Assembly: GCF_006874625.1 (NCBI RefSeq) | Contig: NZ_CP030034.1 | Span: forward strand, 1,116,001 to 1,180,000 | DNA length: 64,000 nt | Reading direction: 5' to 3' | From: Bdellovibrio sp. NC01 | Lineage (GTDB): Bacteria > Bdellovibrionota > Bdellovibrionia > Bdellovibrionales > Bdellovibrionaceae | In this document: piece by piece, positions 6,568 through 15,194 of the stretch | Layout of the letters: each line of letters begins with the position of its first letter | Position numbering within the stretch: position 1 is the first letter of the stretch | Notes under the pieces: model-generated | The model's input: the letters and a program-made list of their open reading frames with translations, nothing else | Told to the model about the DNA's origin: nothing | The model's database searches: none | Position numbers and translations under genes: made by a program

Positions 6568-8187
6568 ATGGCGTTTAACTATGAAAAACACAAGGCAAGT
6601 CATTCTCAAGACAGCTTCTGGACTTCGTATTCAGACTTGTTCTTAGGTCTGAGTACAATCTTCCTTTTGCTGTATGTAGTTTCGAGTCTCAGAACGGGAA
6701 CGGACGCCTTGCGCAGTCAGGTAGAGAATCAAAAGCTTACGATGCAAGTCGAAGAGCTTGAGCACCAACTCAAAATGTATGAGTCGGTGAAGAATGATTA
6801 TATGGCTAACCAGGCTCCCAAGGACGAAGTGCAGGAGTATCAAGAGCTTATGGATAAGCTTACGCTACTTCAAGAAGACACGAAGAACGAAAAAGATCGT
6901 TTAGTGCAGGAAGCACTAGAAAACGAAAAGAAAGTGAAGGCACTTAATAAGTACCAACAAATGGTGCGCAACGTGCTTAACGCCAATAAAATGGCGAAAT
7001 CAAAAATCATCAATCGTGATGATTTGATTAAAGACCAAGACGTCGAAATCGAAGGTCAAGCACAGGAAATCACAGGCTTACAAAAGGATATTCAGGCCAA
7101 AAAAGAAGCGATTGCTATGGGTGAACAACAAATCCAAGAAACTCGCCAAGCTTTGCAAAAGCGTTTGAATGAACTTCGTGCGGCTTACAAACAAAACAAA
7201 ATTGCTAAAGGCTTGTTCGAGCAAAAAATGGCGCAAGTTCGCAATGAAGCGCACCAAAAAGTGGTGTCGTTATCGAACACTAATGCCCAATATCAAGCGC
7301 AGTTAAATCAGGCCAATGCTCAATTAGGTAAAACTCAAGGAGAGTTGCAAAAGACTCAAGGATTGCTCGCGCAGAAAGAAGGCGAAGCATTGGGTCTGCA
7401 AGGAAAATTGGGCGAGGCCCAAGGTCAGCTAGGTCAAGTGAAAGGACAACTTGGTCAAGCTCAAGGCCAGCTCGCGCAGGCAAAAGGTCAGTTGTCTAAT
7501 ATGGAAGGACAATTGAATTCGACTCGCGGTGCTTTGGCAGCAACACAAGGAAAGTTAGCATCGACAGAGGGCGCTTTGAACGCCACTCAAGGACAACTTG
7601 CAAAAGCGAAAGCAGAAATCGAAGCACGTAAATCTGTAGCCGGTGAAATCCAAAAAGGTTTCGCAAAAGCAGGTATCAAGGCCGATATCGATATGCAGAC
7701 GGGTGATGTGATTCTTGATTTCGGTCAAGCGTACTTTGAAAGCGACTCGGATCGTTTGAAAACAGAGATGAAAGGTGTGCTTGAAAAAGCCATGCCGATC
7801 TATTCACGCTCGTTATTCGGTAATCCAAAAGTTTCCGAAAAAATTTCTGCGGTAGAGATCATTGGTTTCGCGTCACCGACTTATCAAGGTCGTTACGTTG
7901 ATCCACACAGCAATAAACCTGAAGACAAGCAAGCTTTGAAATACAACATGGATTTAAGTTACCGCCGTGCGAACGCGATCTTCAGTTACATGTTGGATGA
8001 ACAGAATTTGAAGTTCGAGCATCAACACGATTTGCTCGCACGTATGAAAGTGTCTGGTCGTTCGTTTCTTGAGGTTATGAAAGTTCAGAATCGTAACGTC
8101 GCGACGGCAGCAGAATTTTGTAAACAAAACGATTGTAAGAAAGCTCAGCGGGTAATCATCCGCTTCGGCATGGATGCAAAGAAATAA
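6568..8187 (+). CDS. MotB/OmpA-like membrane protein with long coiled coil
   Basis: 539 residues. ATG 6568 is chosen because GGTGGGG lies 11 bases upstream; an in-frame GTG at 6559 is too close to it. One N-terminal membrane segment (SYSDLFLGLSTIFLLLYVVS) resembles the MotB/TolR/ZorB ion-path helix, with the Asp in SYSDLF in the expected place. A coiled coil of about 330 residues follows, including a stretch of seven-residue repeats built on Q-G-x-L (bases about 7320-7610). The last 170 residues look like an OmpA/MotB peptidoglycan-binding domain (VILDFGQAYFESDSDRL, then EIIGFASPT and SYRRANAIFSYML). The next gene encodes the MotA/TolQ-type partner 12 bases downstream, so together they could be a stator-like complex. 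Confidence 0.85.
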   Translation: MAFNYEKHKASHSQDSFWTSYSDLFLGLSTIFLLLYVVSSLRTGTDALRSQVENQKLTMQVEELEHQLKMYESVKNDYMANQAPKDEVQEYQELMDKLTLLQEDTKNEKDRLVQEALENEKKVKALNKYQQMVRNVLNANKMAKSKIINRDDLIKDQDVEIEGQAQEITGLQKDIQAKKEAIAMGEQQIQETRQALQKRLNELRAAYKQNKIAKGLFEQKMAQVRNEAHQKVVSLSNTNAQYQAQLNQANAQLGKTQGELQKTQGLLAQKEGEALGLQGKLGEAQGQLGQVKGQLGQAQGQLAQAKGQLSNMEGQLNSTRGALAATQGKLASTEGALNATQGQLAKAKAEIEARKSVAGEIQKGFAKAGIKADIDMQTGDVILDFGQAYFESDSDRLKTEMKGVLEKAMPIYSRSLFGNPKVSEKISAVEIIGFASPTYQGRYVDPHSNKPEDKQALKYNMDLSYRRANAIFSYMLDEQNLKFEHQHDLLARMKVSGRSFLEVMKVQNRNVATAAEFCKQNDCKKAQRVIIRFGMDAKK

Positions 8188-8199
8188 AGGTGGTGGGTT

Positions 8200-9120
8200 G
8201 TGAATAAGAAGATAGCAGCAGAGTATTTTATCCTCATTCTCCCGTACGTCATGGCAGCAGTATTCCTTGCCGGTTTATTTTTCCGTGCAATGATTTACTA
8301 CACTGTTCGTCGCCACGAATGGTTTTCGAAAGAATTTGAAAAGCGTGTGAATCGCTTTATCGATTCCGAAGTGCCAGGCAAAGTTAAAGATGTGTCTTTT
8401 TATGTTTTGGCGAAGAAGACCCTTGAGCGCACCTATTATGAAGTCTTTGAGATTCGCGATCGTATGAAACGACGCCGTCCTGACGCCATTATGGCTGTGA
8501 GTGATAGGGTTTTTCTAGTTCGCCAAGGTTGTGCATGGCTTGTAAAAGATATCTTGAAACAAGTGAAGTTCTTAAAGTGGACAGAGGAAACTCCAAAACT
8601 TTTGAACATCACCAAAGCGACGTTCCAACACAACCCATGTTTTAACCGCGTCTTTGGCGTCTTGCCAATGGAAGGTTTGAACGACTTGATTTCGATCTTG
8701 CCGGGTTTGTTCGTTGTGGCAGGTATCTTGGGTACCTTCATCGGTATCGCTGGCGGTTTGTCAGAATTGGGTTCGATGAATCTACAAGATTTAGAGAACA
8801 CAAAAAACATCATGGATCGTTTCCTTCATGAGATCTCGTATGCGATGGGAACTTCTATCGCGGGTATTATCTTTTCTTTGGCGTCACACATCACGAATGT
8901 GTTGTTAAGCCCAGAAAGATCTTACGTTTCTATGATTGATCGTTTTGAAAGTGCTTTGGATCTTTTGTGGTACAGAAGTGACAACAATAATTATCCAGAA
9001 CACGAAAGACCATTTGATGAACACCGTGATGCGGTAGAGGCATTAGCGGAAGATGCTTTAAACAAGGAAATAGGTAAGGCCACAGCCACGGCGGCAACGT
9101 CGGTAGCTCGTGTGTCTTAA
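8200..9120 (+). CDS. MotA/TolQ/ExbB-type proton channel protein
   Basis: 306 residues, GTG start after AAAGGTGG. Three membrane segments: residues about 9-30, 165-190 (LPGLFVVAGILGTFIGIAGGL, the conserved MotA/TolQ helix) and 212-238 (MGTSIAGIIFSLASHITNVLL). A large cytoplasmic loop lies between the first and second. The family forms pentamers around a MotB/TolR-type dimer and converts ion flow into rotation or force. The partner would be the upstream MotB-like protein, and the FHA gene follows after 18 bases, so the three are co-transcribed. Its true motor target is unknown. Confidence 0.88.
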   Translation: MNKKIAAEYFILILPYVMAAVFLAGLFFRAMIYYTVRRHEWFSKEFEKRVNRFIDSEVPGKVKDVSFYVLAKKTLERTYYEVFEIRDRMKRRRPDAIMAVSDRVFLVRQGCAWLVKDILKQVKFLKWTEETPKLLNITKATFQHNPCFNRVFGVLPMEGLNDLISILPGLFVVAGILGTFIGIAGGLSELGSMNLQDLENTKNIMDRFLHEISYAMGTSIAGIIFSLASHITNVLLSPERSYVSMIDRFESALDLLWYRSDNNNYPEHERPFDEHRDAVEALAEDALNKEIGKATATAATSVARVS

Positions 9121-9138
9121 TAAGCGGAGTTTTGTAAA

Positions 9139-11523
9139 GTGAATACGTTTACGATCACAATTCATCGCAAAGATCAGATTCTCACGAAAGTCGTGAACAA
9201 GGATTCGTTCACGGTGGGCCGATCTTTGGATTGTGATATCTCTTTGAATGAGTCTTTAATCAGTCGTGTGCATCTTGTGGTGAGTCGCCGTTGGAATCAG
9301 ATTTGGATTGAAGATAAGAACTCATCAAATGGGACTTTTCTGAATGGAACGAAGATCGTTCAAGGCACACCTGTGAACGTGATAAATTCCGACAGAATTC
9401 AACTTGGTAAATCAGAATATATTCTCTTCATTGATTTGCAGACGGAAGAAGTTCAACCCGAACCAGAATTGCCAGAACTTCCACCAGAGCGTGAACCGCC
9501 AGTGGAGGCTTCTGCAACCCCTTCAGGCTTTGAAGAAACTGTTGCGATGCCACCTCCAGCGATGGCACCGTTTCAAGCTGAAAAAATTCTGCACGAAGCA
9601 AAACGTAAAGCGGCACAAATTATTCTTGAAGGTGAAACTCAGGCCGAAAAACGTGTGCAGGTTATTTATCAAAAAGCCCGTGATGCGCAAGCGCAGTCCG
9701 ATATCTATTATCAAACTCGTATGGCCGAAGCCCATAAAGAGGCTGACGCTATTTTGACGGACTTCCAACAACAAGGTCGCGCGTTGCTTGCTGAAGCGCG
9801 CACGATGGCGCAAGAGCTGCGTGAAGAAGTTGACGTCTATGTTCAAAATCTAAAACAAAAAGCCAAAGCCGATGTCGAAAACTTGACGGCGGAAGCCACT
9901 TTGCAGGCTGAAAAATTGAAAGTTGAAGCTTTTGAAGCCGCTCGTGCAAGTGGCCAGGTTGAAGCAGAAGCTTTAGTTAAAAAAGCTCAAGAAAACGCCG
10001 ATCGTTCTGTTGAGTTCGCAAAACTTCAAGTGAACGAAATCCAAGATAAAGTTAAATCCGACAAAGAGCTTCTGCAAACTCTTGAACAGTCTTTGCGTGA
10101 AACCAATCAAGAATTGGAAAGTGCACGTGAAGCATTTGCGACTGTCAAAGCTTCACAAGAAGAGACCAGCAAAACTTTGACGGAACAAAGTGAAGCTTTG
10201 ACGGACTTGACTGCGCGCTATGAAGAATTAAAAACGGTGCATGCACAATTAGAAGTCGAGCATGCACGCATTCAACAAGACCACGCTGAAACGCAAGAAC
10301 GCATTCAGCGCGAGCACGATGAACTTCAATCACGTGTACTTGCTGAACACGAAGAAAATCAAGCGCGCATTAAAGCAGAACATGAAGCTGCCGTGGCGCT
10401 AATGCAAACCGAGCATTCCGCTTTGCAAGAAAAGAATTCTTCAGAACATCAAGCAAATCAAGATCGCATCCAGGCAGAGCACGCCAAAACGATGGAAGCT
10501 TTGAAAGCGGAGCATAAAGCTGCTTTAGAAAAGCAGCAGCAACAGCAAGCTCATTTAGCGATGGATATCCATGATCTTGAAGCGAAGAAGGCCCATCTAT
10601 TTAAAGAATACGATGGCCAAAAGATCTTCTTGAATGAAAAGCTAGAAAAAGAAAAATCACAAATCATGAAATCCGAAGAAGTGCGCCTTGAAGAAATGCG
10701 CATCGAGATGTCAAAACGTCTGCATAAGATGGAACAAGATCTTCTCGACGATTTGATTTGTAAAAAAGCGACGATGGTTAAAGAAATCCACTCGTTGGTT
10801 GAGCGTGAAATCGTGCAGGTGATGGATACCAAACAATGGTCGACGATTTCAGAGCAAGTTGAACATAAAATTCAAGAGGCCATCGATGGTCGTGTCGCAA
10901 CATTGTCGCAATCAAGCGTGAACAATACCGCGAAACCTGTCGATTTGATGAAAAAACGCAAAGCCGAAAAAATGCGTTGGGCAACAGCCGGTCTTGCCAT
11001 GGGAGCCTTGGTTTATTTTGTCAGCCAAGTGGCCGTTGAAAGAGTCAGCTCTGACAAAGCTCCACTGCGCACGATTGCCGCGGCTGAAGCTAAGAAACGT
11101 CAGGATGACTTAGAAAAACGCAAATTCAATCCTCCGCAGGCGGAAGAGTTGAAAGACTCTTATACGGACTCGGTGATTTATACGCGCAACTATCCCGAGA
11201 TTTATTTGGATAACGAATTCCAACAAAAACTTTATAAAGCGACAGCGAACTATTTGCTAAAAACATGGCGTATTGATGAAGACCGCTCTTTGCAAGTGTT
11301 GTCGGCTTCAAATGCCTTGGTGAAAGAGTTGTTGGATCGCAAATCTAAAATCCATCCGGACTTTATCAAAGAGGGCTTGGATAAGATGCATATCTTTGAA
11401 AATCAAACTTTGGCGCGCATGAAGGACCTGTTAGGTTCTGAGGTCCGCTTAGAGTCGTACCGTCGCTTTGAACGCAATTTCTATAAAGAAGAAGTCCAAC
11501 GTCGAAGAATGGCGCAACATTAG
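9139..11523 (+). CDS. FHA-domain coiled-coil membrane protein
   Basis: 794 residues, GTG start after GCGGAG. Residues 1-95 are a forkhead-associated domain: FTVGRSLDCDISLNE, then SLISRVH and NSSNGTFLNG, with the phosphothreonine-binding R, S and H/N residues present. A very long coiled coil follows (about 145-605). Within it residues about 365-470 repeat every 11 residues on the theme x-I-x-x-E-H, a hendecad coil. A single membrane helix (about 613-632, ATAGLAMGALVYFVSQVAV) leads to a 160-residue C-terminal, presumably periplasmic, domain. FHA domains read phosphothreonine, so a Ser/Thr kinase signal may gate the preceding MotB/MotA-like pair. Co-transcribed with them. Confidence 0.85.
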   Translation: MNTFTITIHRKDQILTKVVNKDSFTVGRSLDCDISLNESLISRVHLVVSRRWNQIWIEDKNSSNGTFLNGTKIVQGTPVNVINSDRIQLGKSEYILFIDLQTEEVQPEPELPELPPEREPPVEASATPSGFEETVAMPPPAMAPFQAEKILHEAKRKAAQIILEGETQAEKRVQVIYQKARDAQAQSDIYYQTRMAEAHKEADAILTDFQQQGRALLAEARTMAQELREEVDVYVQNLKQKAKADVENLTAEATLQAEKLKVEAFEAARASGQVEAEALVKKAQENADRSVEFAKLQVNEIQDKVKSDKELLQTLEQSLRETNQELESAREAFATVKASQEETSKTLTEQSEALTDLTARYEELKTVHAQLEVEHARIQQDHAETQERIQREHDELQSRVLAEHEENQARIKAEHEAAVALMQTEHSALQEKNSSEHQANQDRIQAEHAKTMEALKAEHKAALEKQQQQQAHLAMDIHDLEAKKAHLFKEYDGQKIFLNEKLEKEKSQIMKSEEVRLEEMRIEMSKRLHKMEQDLLDDLICKKATMVKEIHSLVEREIVQVMDTKQWSTISEQVEHKIQEAIDGRVATLSQSSVNNTAKPVDLMKKRKAEKMRWATAGLAMGALVYFVSQVAVERVSSDKAPLRTIAAAEAKKRQDDLEKRKFNPPQAEELKDSYTDSVIYTRNYPEIYLDNEFQQKLYKATANYLLKTWRIDEDRSLQVLSASNALVKELLDRKSKIHPDFIKEGLDKMHIFENQTLARMKDLLGSEVRLESYRRFERNFYKEEVQRRRMAQH
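10240..10550 (+). repeat. 33-bp degenerate tandem repeat encoding hendecads
   Basis: About nine units of 11 codons, each with a Glu-His or Asp-His pair at a fixed place (QQDH, QREH, LAEH, KAEH, QTEH, SSEH, QAEH, KAEH). The DNA has diverged while the 11-residue period is kept, which fits selection for coiled-coil geometry. Confidence 0.7.
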
Positions 11524-11581
11524 GCTGCTTTCTCGCCAATAACGCATAATATCAACCAACGACCTCGTTCACAGCCCCGAG

Positions 11582-11609
11582 CAAATAAGTTACAAGAGGA
11601 GCTTATTTG
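11582..11609 (+). promoter_or_regulatory. Hairpin abutting the ftsY ribosome site
   Basis: Perfect 8-bp arms CAAATAAG (11582-11589) and CTTATTTG (11602-11609). The right arm ends at the first base of the GGAGGGG ribosome site, so folding could affect initiation without hiding it. Confidence 0.35.
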
Positions 11610-11617
11610 GAGGGGCC

Positions 11618-12823
11618 ATGTCACCCAGTCACGAAAGCCAAATCGAAATTCTTTTCGGTATCGCTGCCATTCTTTTGACGATCATTTTTGTCGCGATCTT
11701 CTTGAGCTTCATCAAGACACTTCGTCGTGAAAAACAAAAAGAGTTAGAACATCAAGCTAAACGCGATCTTTTGCCGCCAGAAGAAAAGGCCAAAGAGAAA
11801 GTTCTTGAACCTGCAACCGCTGCGGAAGCGGAAGCAGAGGCTTCACATGAAACTCTGGCGCACACGGATTCAACGGGAAATATCGTTTCTGATATTCAAG
11901 CGGTGGATTTGCGCGATGCTTTGAAAAAGACAGAAGAAAATCTTTTCGGTCGTATTCGCAATTTGTTTAAATCGGAATCGAACAACAAACACTTGGATGA
12001 AATCGAAGAGATTTTATACACGAGCGATTTAGGTCCGATCACAGTGCAACGTTTGATGGCGGCACTTGAAGATAAACTTTCAAAGAAAGAGCGCGCCGAC
12101 TACGATCTTGTGCGTGAAACTTTGAAAGAAGAAATTAAAAACATCTTCGCAGGTTCACATTCGGCTTCTTCAAATCACGGTATCCTTGAAAAAATCCGTT
12201 TCGCAGATTCGGGCCCTACAGTGTTGATGATCGTAGGCGTGAACGGGGCGGGTAAAACAACGTCGATTGGTAAAATCGCGGCGCAACTTGCGGGCCAAGG
12301 TAAAAAAGTTTTGGTAGCAGCAGGGGACACATTCCGTGCAGCAGCGGGTGGCCAATTAAAAGTTTGGACGGACCGTGCCGCAGTGGAAATCTTCTCACCA
12401 GAAGGTGTGACAGATCCAAGTGCTGTGGCATTTGATGCTGTCGCAAAAGGCAAGTCGCAAGGTTATGACGTGGTGATCGTCGATACGGCGGGCCGTTTGC
12501 ACACACAAGCAAACTTGATGGAAGAAATCAAAAAAATGAAACGTGTGATGACGAAGGTGATCCCTGAAGCACCACATGAAACATTGATCGTCCTTGATGC
12601 GAACTCAGGCCAAAACGCTTTGATGCAAGCCAAGGAGTTCCACAATGCTTTAGGCTTAACGGGTGCAGTTCTAACGAAAATGGACGGCACAGCAAAAGGC
12701 GGCGTGGCGGTAGGTCTTGCGCAAGAATTGCAGATCCCAATCAAATTGATCGGTGTGGGTGAGCGTATTCAAGATCTTCGTACGTTCTCTGCTCAAGAGT
12801 TCGTTGATTCTTTGTTCCAATAG
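11618..12823 (+). CDS. ftsY: Signal recognition particle receptor FtsY
   Basis: 401 residues, ATG after GGAGGGG. The N-terminal membrane helix (residues about 10-33) is followed by an acidic A segment, then the NG domain. The SRP GTPase motifs are present: P-loop GVNGAGKTT (about residue 207), DTAGR, TKMDGTAKGG and GVGERIQDL near the end. FtsY docks ribosome-SRP complexes at the SecYEG translocon. The membrane-anchored form resembles other deltaproteobacterium-like FtsY proteins, whereas E. coli FtsY has no true membrane helix. A bidirectional terminator follows. Confidence 0.97.
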   Translation: MSPSHESQIEILFGIAAILLTIIFVAIFLSFIKTLRREKQKELEHQAKRDLLPPEEKAKEKVLEPATAAEAEAEASHETLAHTDSTGNIVSDIQAVDLRDALKKTEENLFGRIRNLFKSESNNKHLDEIEEILYTSDLGPITVQRLMAALEDKLSKKERADYDLVRETLKEEIKNIFAGSHSASSNHGILEKIRFADSGPTVLMIVGVNGAGKTTSIGKIAAQLAGQGKKVLVAAGDTFRAAAGGQLKVWTDRAAVEIFSPEGVTDPSAVAFDAVAKGKSQGYDVVIVDTAGRLHTQANLMEEIKKMKRVMTKVIPEAPHETLIVLDANSGQNALMQAKEFHNALGLTGAVLTKMDGTAKGGVAVGLAQELQIPIKLIGVGERIQDLRTFSAQEFVDSLFQ

Positions 12824-12844
12824 TTTTGTAGTACATTTCAAAAT

Positions 12845-12877
12845 AAAAAAGGCTCAGTTCAAACTGAGCCTTTTTTA
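12845..12877. terminator. Bidirectional terminator between ftsY and the converging oxidoreductase
   Basis: GGCTCAGTT (12851-12859) pairs with AACTGAGCC (12862-12870) across a two-base gap. An A run lies to the left and a T run to the right, so it works on both strands. Confidence 0.9.
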
Positions 12878-13552
12878 TTAGTGCTGATGATATTTTCCAT
12901 CCGCGATTTTTTGAATTTCGCCGGAATCGTAAATGAATAATCCCGGATAAAAGTTCACAGTGGCAATGGCCATGGCTTTAGCGATGTCTTTGGCCTGAAT
13001 TGCTTTGTATTTCGCTGGCAGAAGTTTGTTCATGAATGGACTGATTTTTTGCGCGAAACCTTCGAAGGTGCGTTTTTCTTTGCGCTCTCCTAAAATTAAA
13101 GACGGTCTGAAGATTTCGATTTGGGGAATGTTGAACTTGCGCAAATCCCTTTCCATCTCGCCTTTGACGCGATTATAGAAAACACCGGAATTTGCGTTGG
13201 CCCCCATGGCGCTCACCACTAAAAACTTCTGCGCGCCCACTTTTTCTGCGATCTTCGCGAACTTCATCACGTAATCATAGTCGACTTTTTTAAACGCTTC
13301 TTGGCTGCCGGCTTTTTTAATTGTCGAACCCAAGCAGCAAACGAAAACTTTCGCTTTTAAGTTTTCTGTTTGGTTTTCCATTTTGTCGAAATCTAAAATG
13401 ATATTGTCGATCTTTGGGGCAATGCGACCCAAGGGACTGCGCGAAATCGCTTTCACGCTGCTTACAAGATCAAGATAAGAATAAATCATCAGCAGTTCAT
13501 GACCCACAAGGCCCGAACCGCCGACAAGACAGACTTCCGTTGGATATTCCAT
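12878..13552 (-). CDS. NAD(P)-binding atypical short-chain oxidoreductase
   Basis: 224 residues from MEYPTEVCLVGG. An N-terminal extension to 13615 is open but would overlap the upstream transpeptidase gene without a ribosome site. The Rossmann motif is VGGSGLVGHELL, followed by VFVCCLGSTIKKAGSQEAFKKVD, a conserved block of the HTATIP2/YbjT-like group (NAD(P)H-binding, often without the full SDR catalytic set). VVSAMGANANSGVFYNRVKGEME retains a Tyr-x3-Lys-like pair (Y-N-R-V-K). Substrate unknown. It follows the L,D-transpeptidase gene directly and is probably co-transcribed. Confidence 0.8.
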   Translation of the reverse strand: MEYPTEVCLVGGSGLVGHELLMIYSYLDLVSSVKAISRSPLGRIAPKIDNIILDFDKMENQTENLKAKVFVCCLGSTIKKAGSQEAFKKVDYDYVMKFAKIAEKVGAQKFLVVSAMGANANSGVFYNRVKGEMERDLRKFNIPQIEIFRPSLILGERKEKRTFEGFAQKISPFMNKLLPAKYKAIQAKDIAKAMAIATVNFYPGLFIYDSGEIQKIADGKYHQH

Positions 13553-13553
13553 T

Positions 13554-15032
13554 TTAACCTGAGTTACGGTCGTTCTCCTTCGGATACTGAGGTTCCGGTG
13601 GATTATGCTCGCCATCGGTTTCCAAATATCTTGGAATCGAGTCGATAAAATCCGGGAGTCCGCTCACGTGAACTTTCCCTTTCACTGCTGTTGCGTCAGG
13701 ATGAGAGTAATTGATGAAGCGTCCCTCATCAACGAGGAAATAACCCTGAAAGTGCGTATTCGGAGCATCTTCTTCTTTCCCCGAATCGATGCGATAACGA
13801 TCTCCCGAACGACCCGACTGCGAAGCATAGCGATAATCTAAGCCATTAGGATTTGGATATTGATCGACATCGTAAACGCCTTCTTCCAAAAGATTGACGC
13901 CTGGAGTGACCGTGATGTTACGAGCAGTGATCACACGTGCATCTGCCGTCAAACCATTGGCTTGTTGTGCTCCATCCGTCAATAACATGTAATTCCAGTG
14001 CGCAGGATTATTATAATTTTGTGCATAACGGGGATAAGGAGTTATTTTCTTTTTAAAGACACCAGAGACAACTTCTTTTTCACGCGTCGATTCACGCGCA
14101 TACACTCGGTATACATCCGTACCCGGCGCAATGAAGGCTCGCAAAAAAGCAATCGCACGATTTTCTAAACGGGTACAACCATGTGAACCTGGATTGGAAA
14201 AGATATTAATCAAAACTCCGCGAGTAACGTCGATTGTATCAGCGCCATCTTTGCCCCAGCCGATTGTTCCATGCATCCACTGATAGTTCACACCCGAAGT
14301 TTCATCAGCCGGCACAAGCTTCGCCGCATACCAACCGAAAGCCCCATAAACGGTGTCTTTACCATCAGCTCCTTTGACGACCCATTTACGTGAACCCAAA
14401 AGTTTCGTCATGCTATCAGAAATGGGCGTGGGAATCGATTTTACATCTTGGTTTTGTGAATACCAGCTTGGATAACTTTGTTTGCTATCGCTATAAAATT
14501 TAACCCACTGATCGACCTTCGAATGTCCCAACCAAGTCATATAAGCGTAACGATCTTTGTCAGTGCCTTCTTCGTTACGACCCACAACCATTTCCGTTTC
14601 CATCACCAAACGGTGAGGGCAGTTGGGTGCTTCCGTGCAACGCTCGTACACGCGCGTTTTTTCTGTCGCGATATTTTGAATAATAAAATAGCGACTGGCA
14701 TTTGTGATCGGTTGCGGATTTTCGTTCAGATAATCTTTCGTCACATAGAAAGTATCATCAGCAGAAAAGTTCGTACCTGTTGAAGAAATCACGCGCACTT
14801 GTACAAAGGAAGAATAGCCCGGCATGATGTTTGTCAATTCGACTCGGTCATTGGTATTTAAACTGCCGACAATGTTTTTATCTGCCGTTGTCGGTGCCGA
14901 GCGCACATTCAGATAGTAATAAGAAACGTAATAAACTTTTCCTACTTTCAGTTCTGATTTATCAAGCGCAAATGCTAGATTCGAAGATAGCATGACGGTT
15001 AACAGACTCACTAAGAAAATAAATCGTCTCAT
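13554..15032 (-). CDS. L,D-transpeptidase (YkuD) with SH3 domain
   Basis: 492 residues, ATG after GAGGAG. Signal peptide residues 1-22 (ending AFA-L). A bacterial SH3-like domain covers about residues 28-95 (YYLNVRSAPTTADKNIVGSL). The YkuD catalytic domain is central, with HGTIGW and SHGCTRLEN; Cys286 is the expected nucleophile, with the His and Arg of S/T-H-G-C-x-R present. Such enzymes make or edit 3-3 crosslinks in peptidoglycan or attach proteins to it. In a Bdellovibrio-type predator they may act on its own wall or that of the prey; this is inference. Its neighbours are a second transpeptidase and a possible cysteine peptidase. Confidence 0.92.
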   Translation of the reverse strand: MRRFIFLVSLLTVMLSSNLAFALDKSELKVGKVYYVSYYYLNVRSAPTTADKNIVGSLNTNDRVELTNIMPGYSSFVQVRVISSTGTNFSADDTFYVTKDYLNENPQPITNASRYFIIQNIATEKTRVYERCTEAPNCPHRLVMETEMVVGRNEEGTDKDRYAYMTWLGHSKVDQWVKFYSDSKQSYPSWYSQNQDVKSIPTPISDSMTKLLGSRKWVVKGADGKDTVYGAFGWYAAKLVPADETSGVNYQWMHGTIGWGKDGADTIDVTRGVLINIFSNPGSHGCTRLENRAIAFLRAFIAPGTDVYRVYARESTREKEVVSGVFKKKITPYPRYAQNYNNPAHWNYMLLTDGAQQANGLTADARVITARNITVTPGVNLLEEGVYDVDQYPNPNGLDYRYASQSGRSGDRYRIDSGKEEDAPNTHFQGYFLVDEGRFINYSHPDATAVKGKVHVSGLPDFIDSIPRYLETDGEHNPPEPQYPKENDRNSG

Positions 15033-15194
15033 AGGCTCCTCTGCCAGTTTTCAGATTAAGAGTCAGAAATTGATGCGAACCTTCACTGCTAGATGCGTGA
15101 CTGGATGGAACGAAAGTTCTACGAAGAATGAAGGAAGATTTTGACCATCGTCAATTTGTTATTCAACACAAGTTAGTGAAGCACAGGAGGCTAC

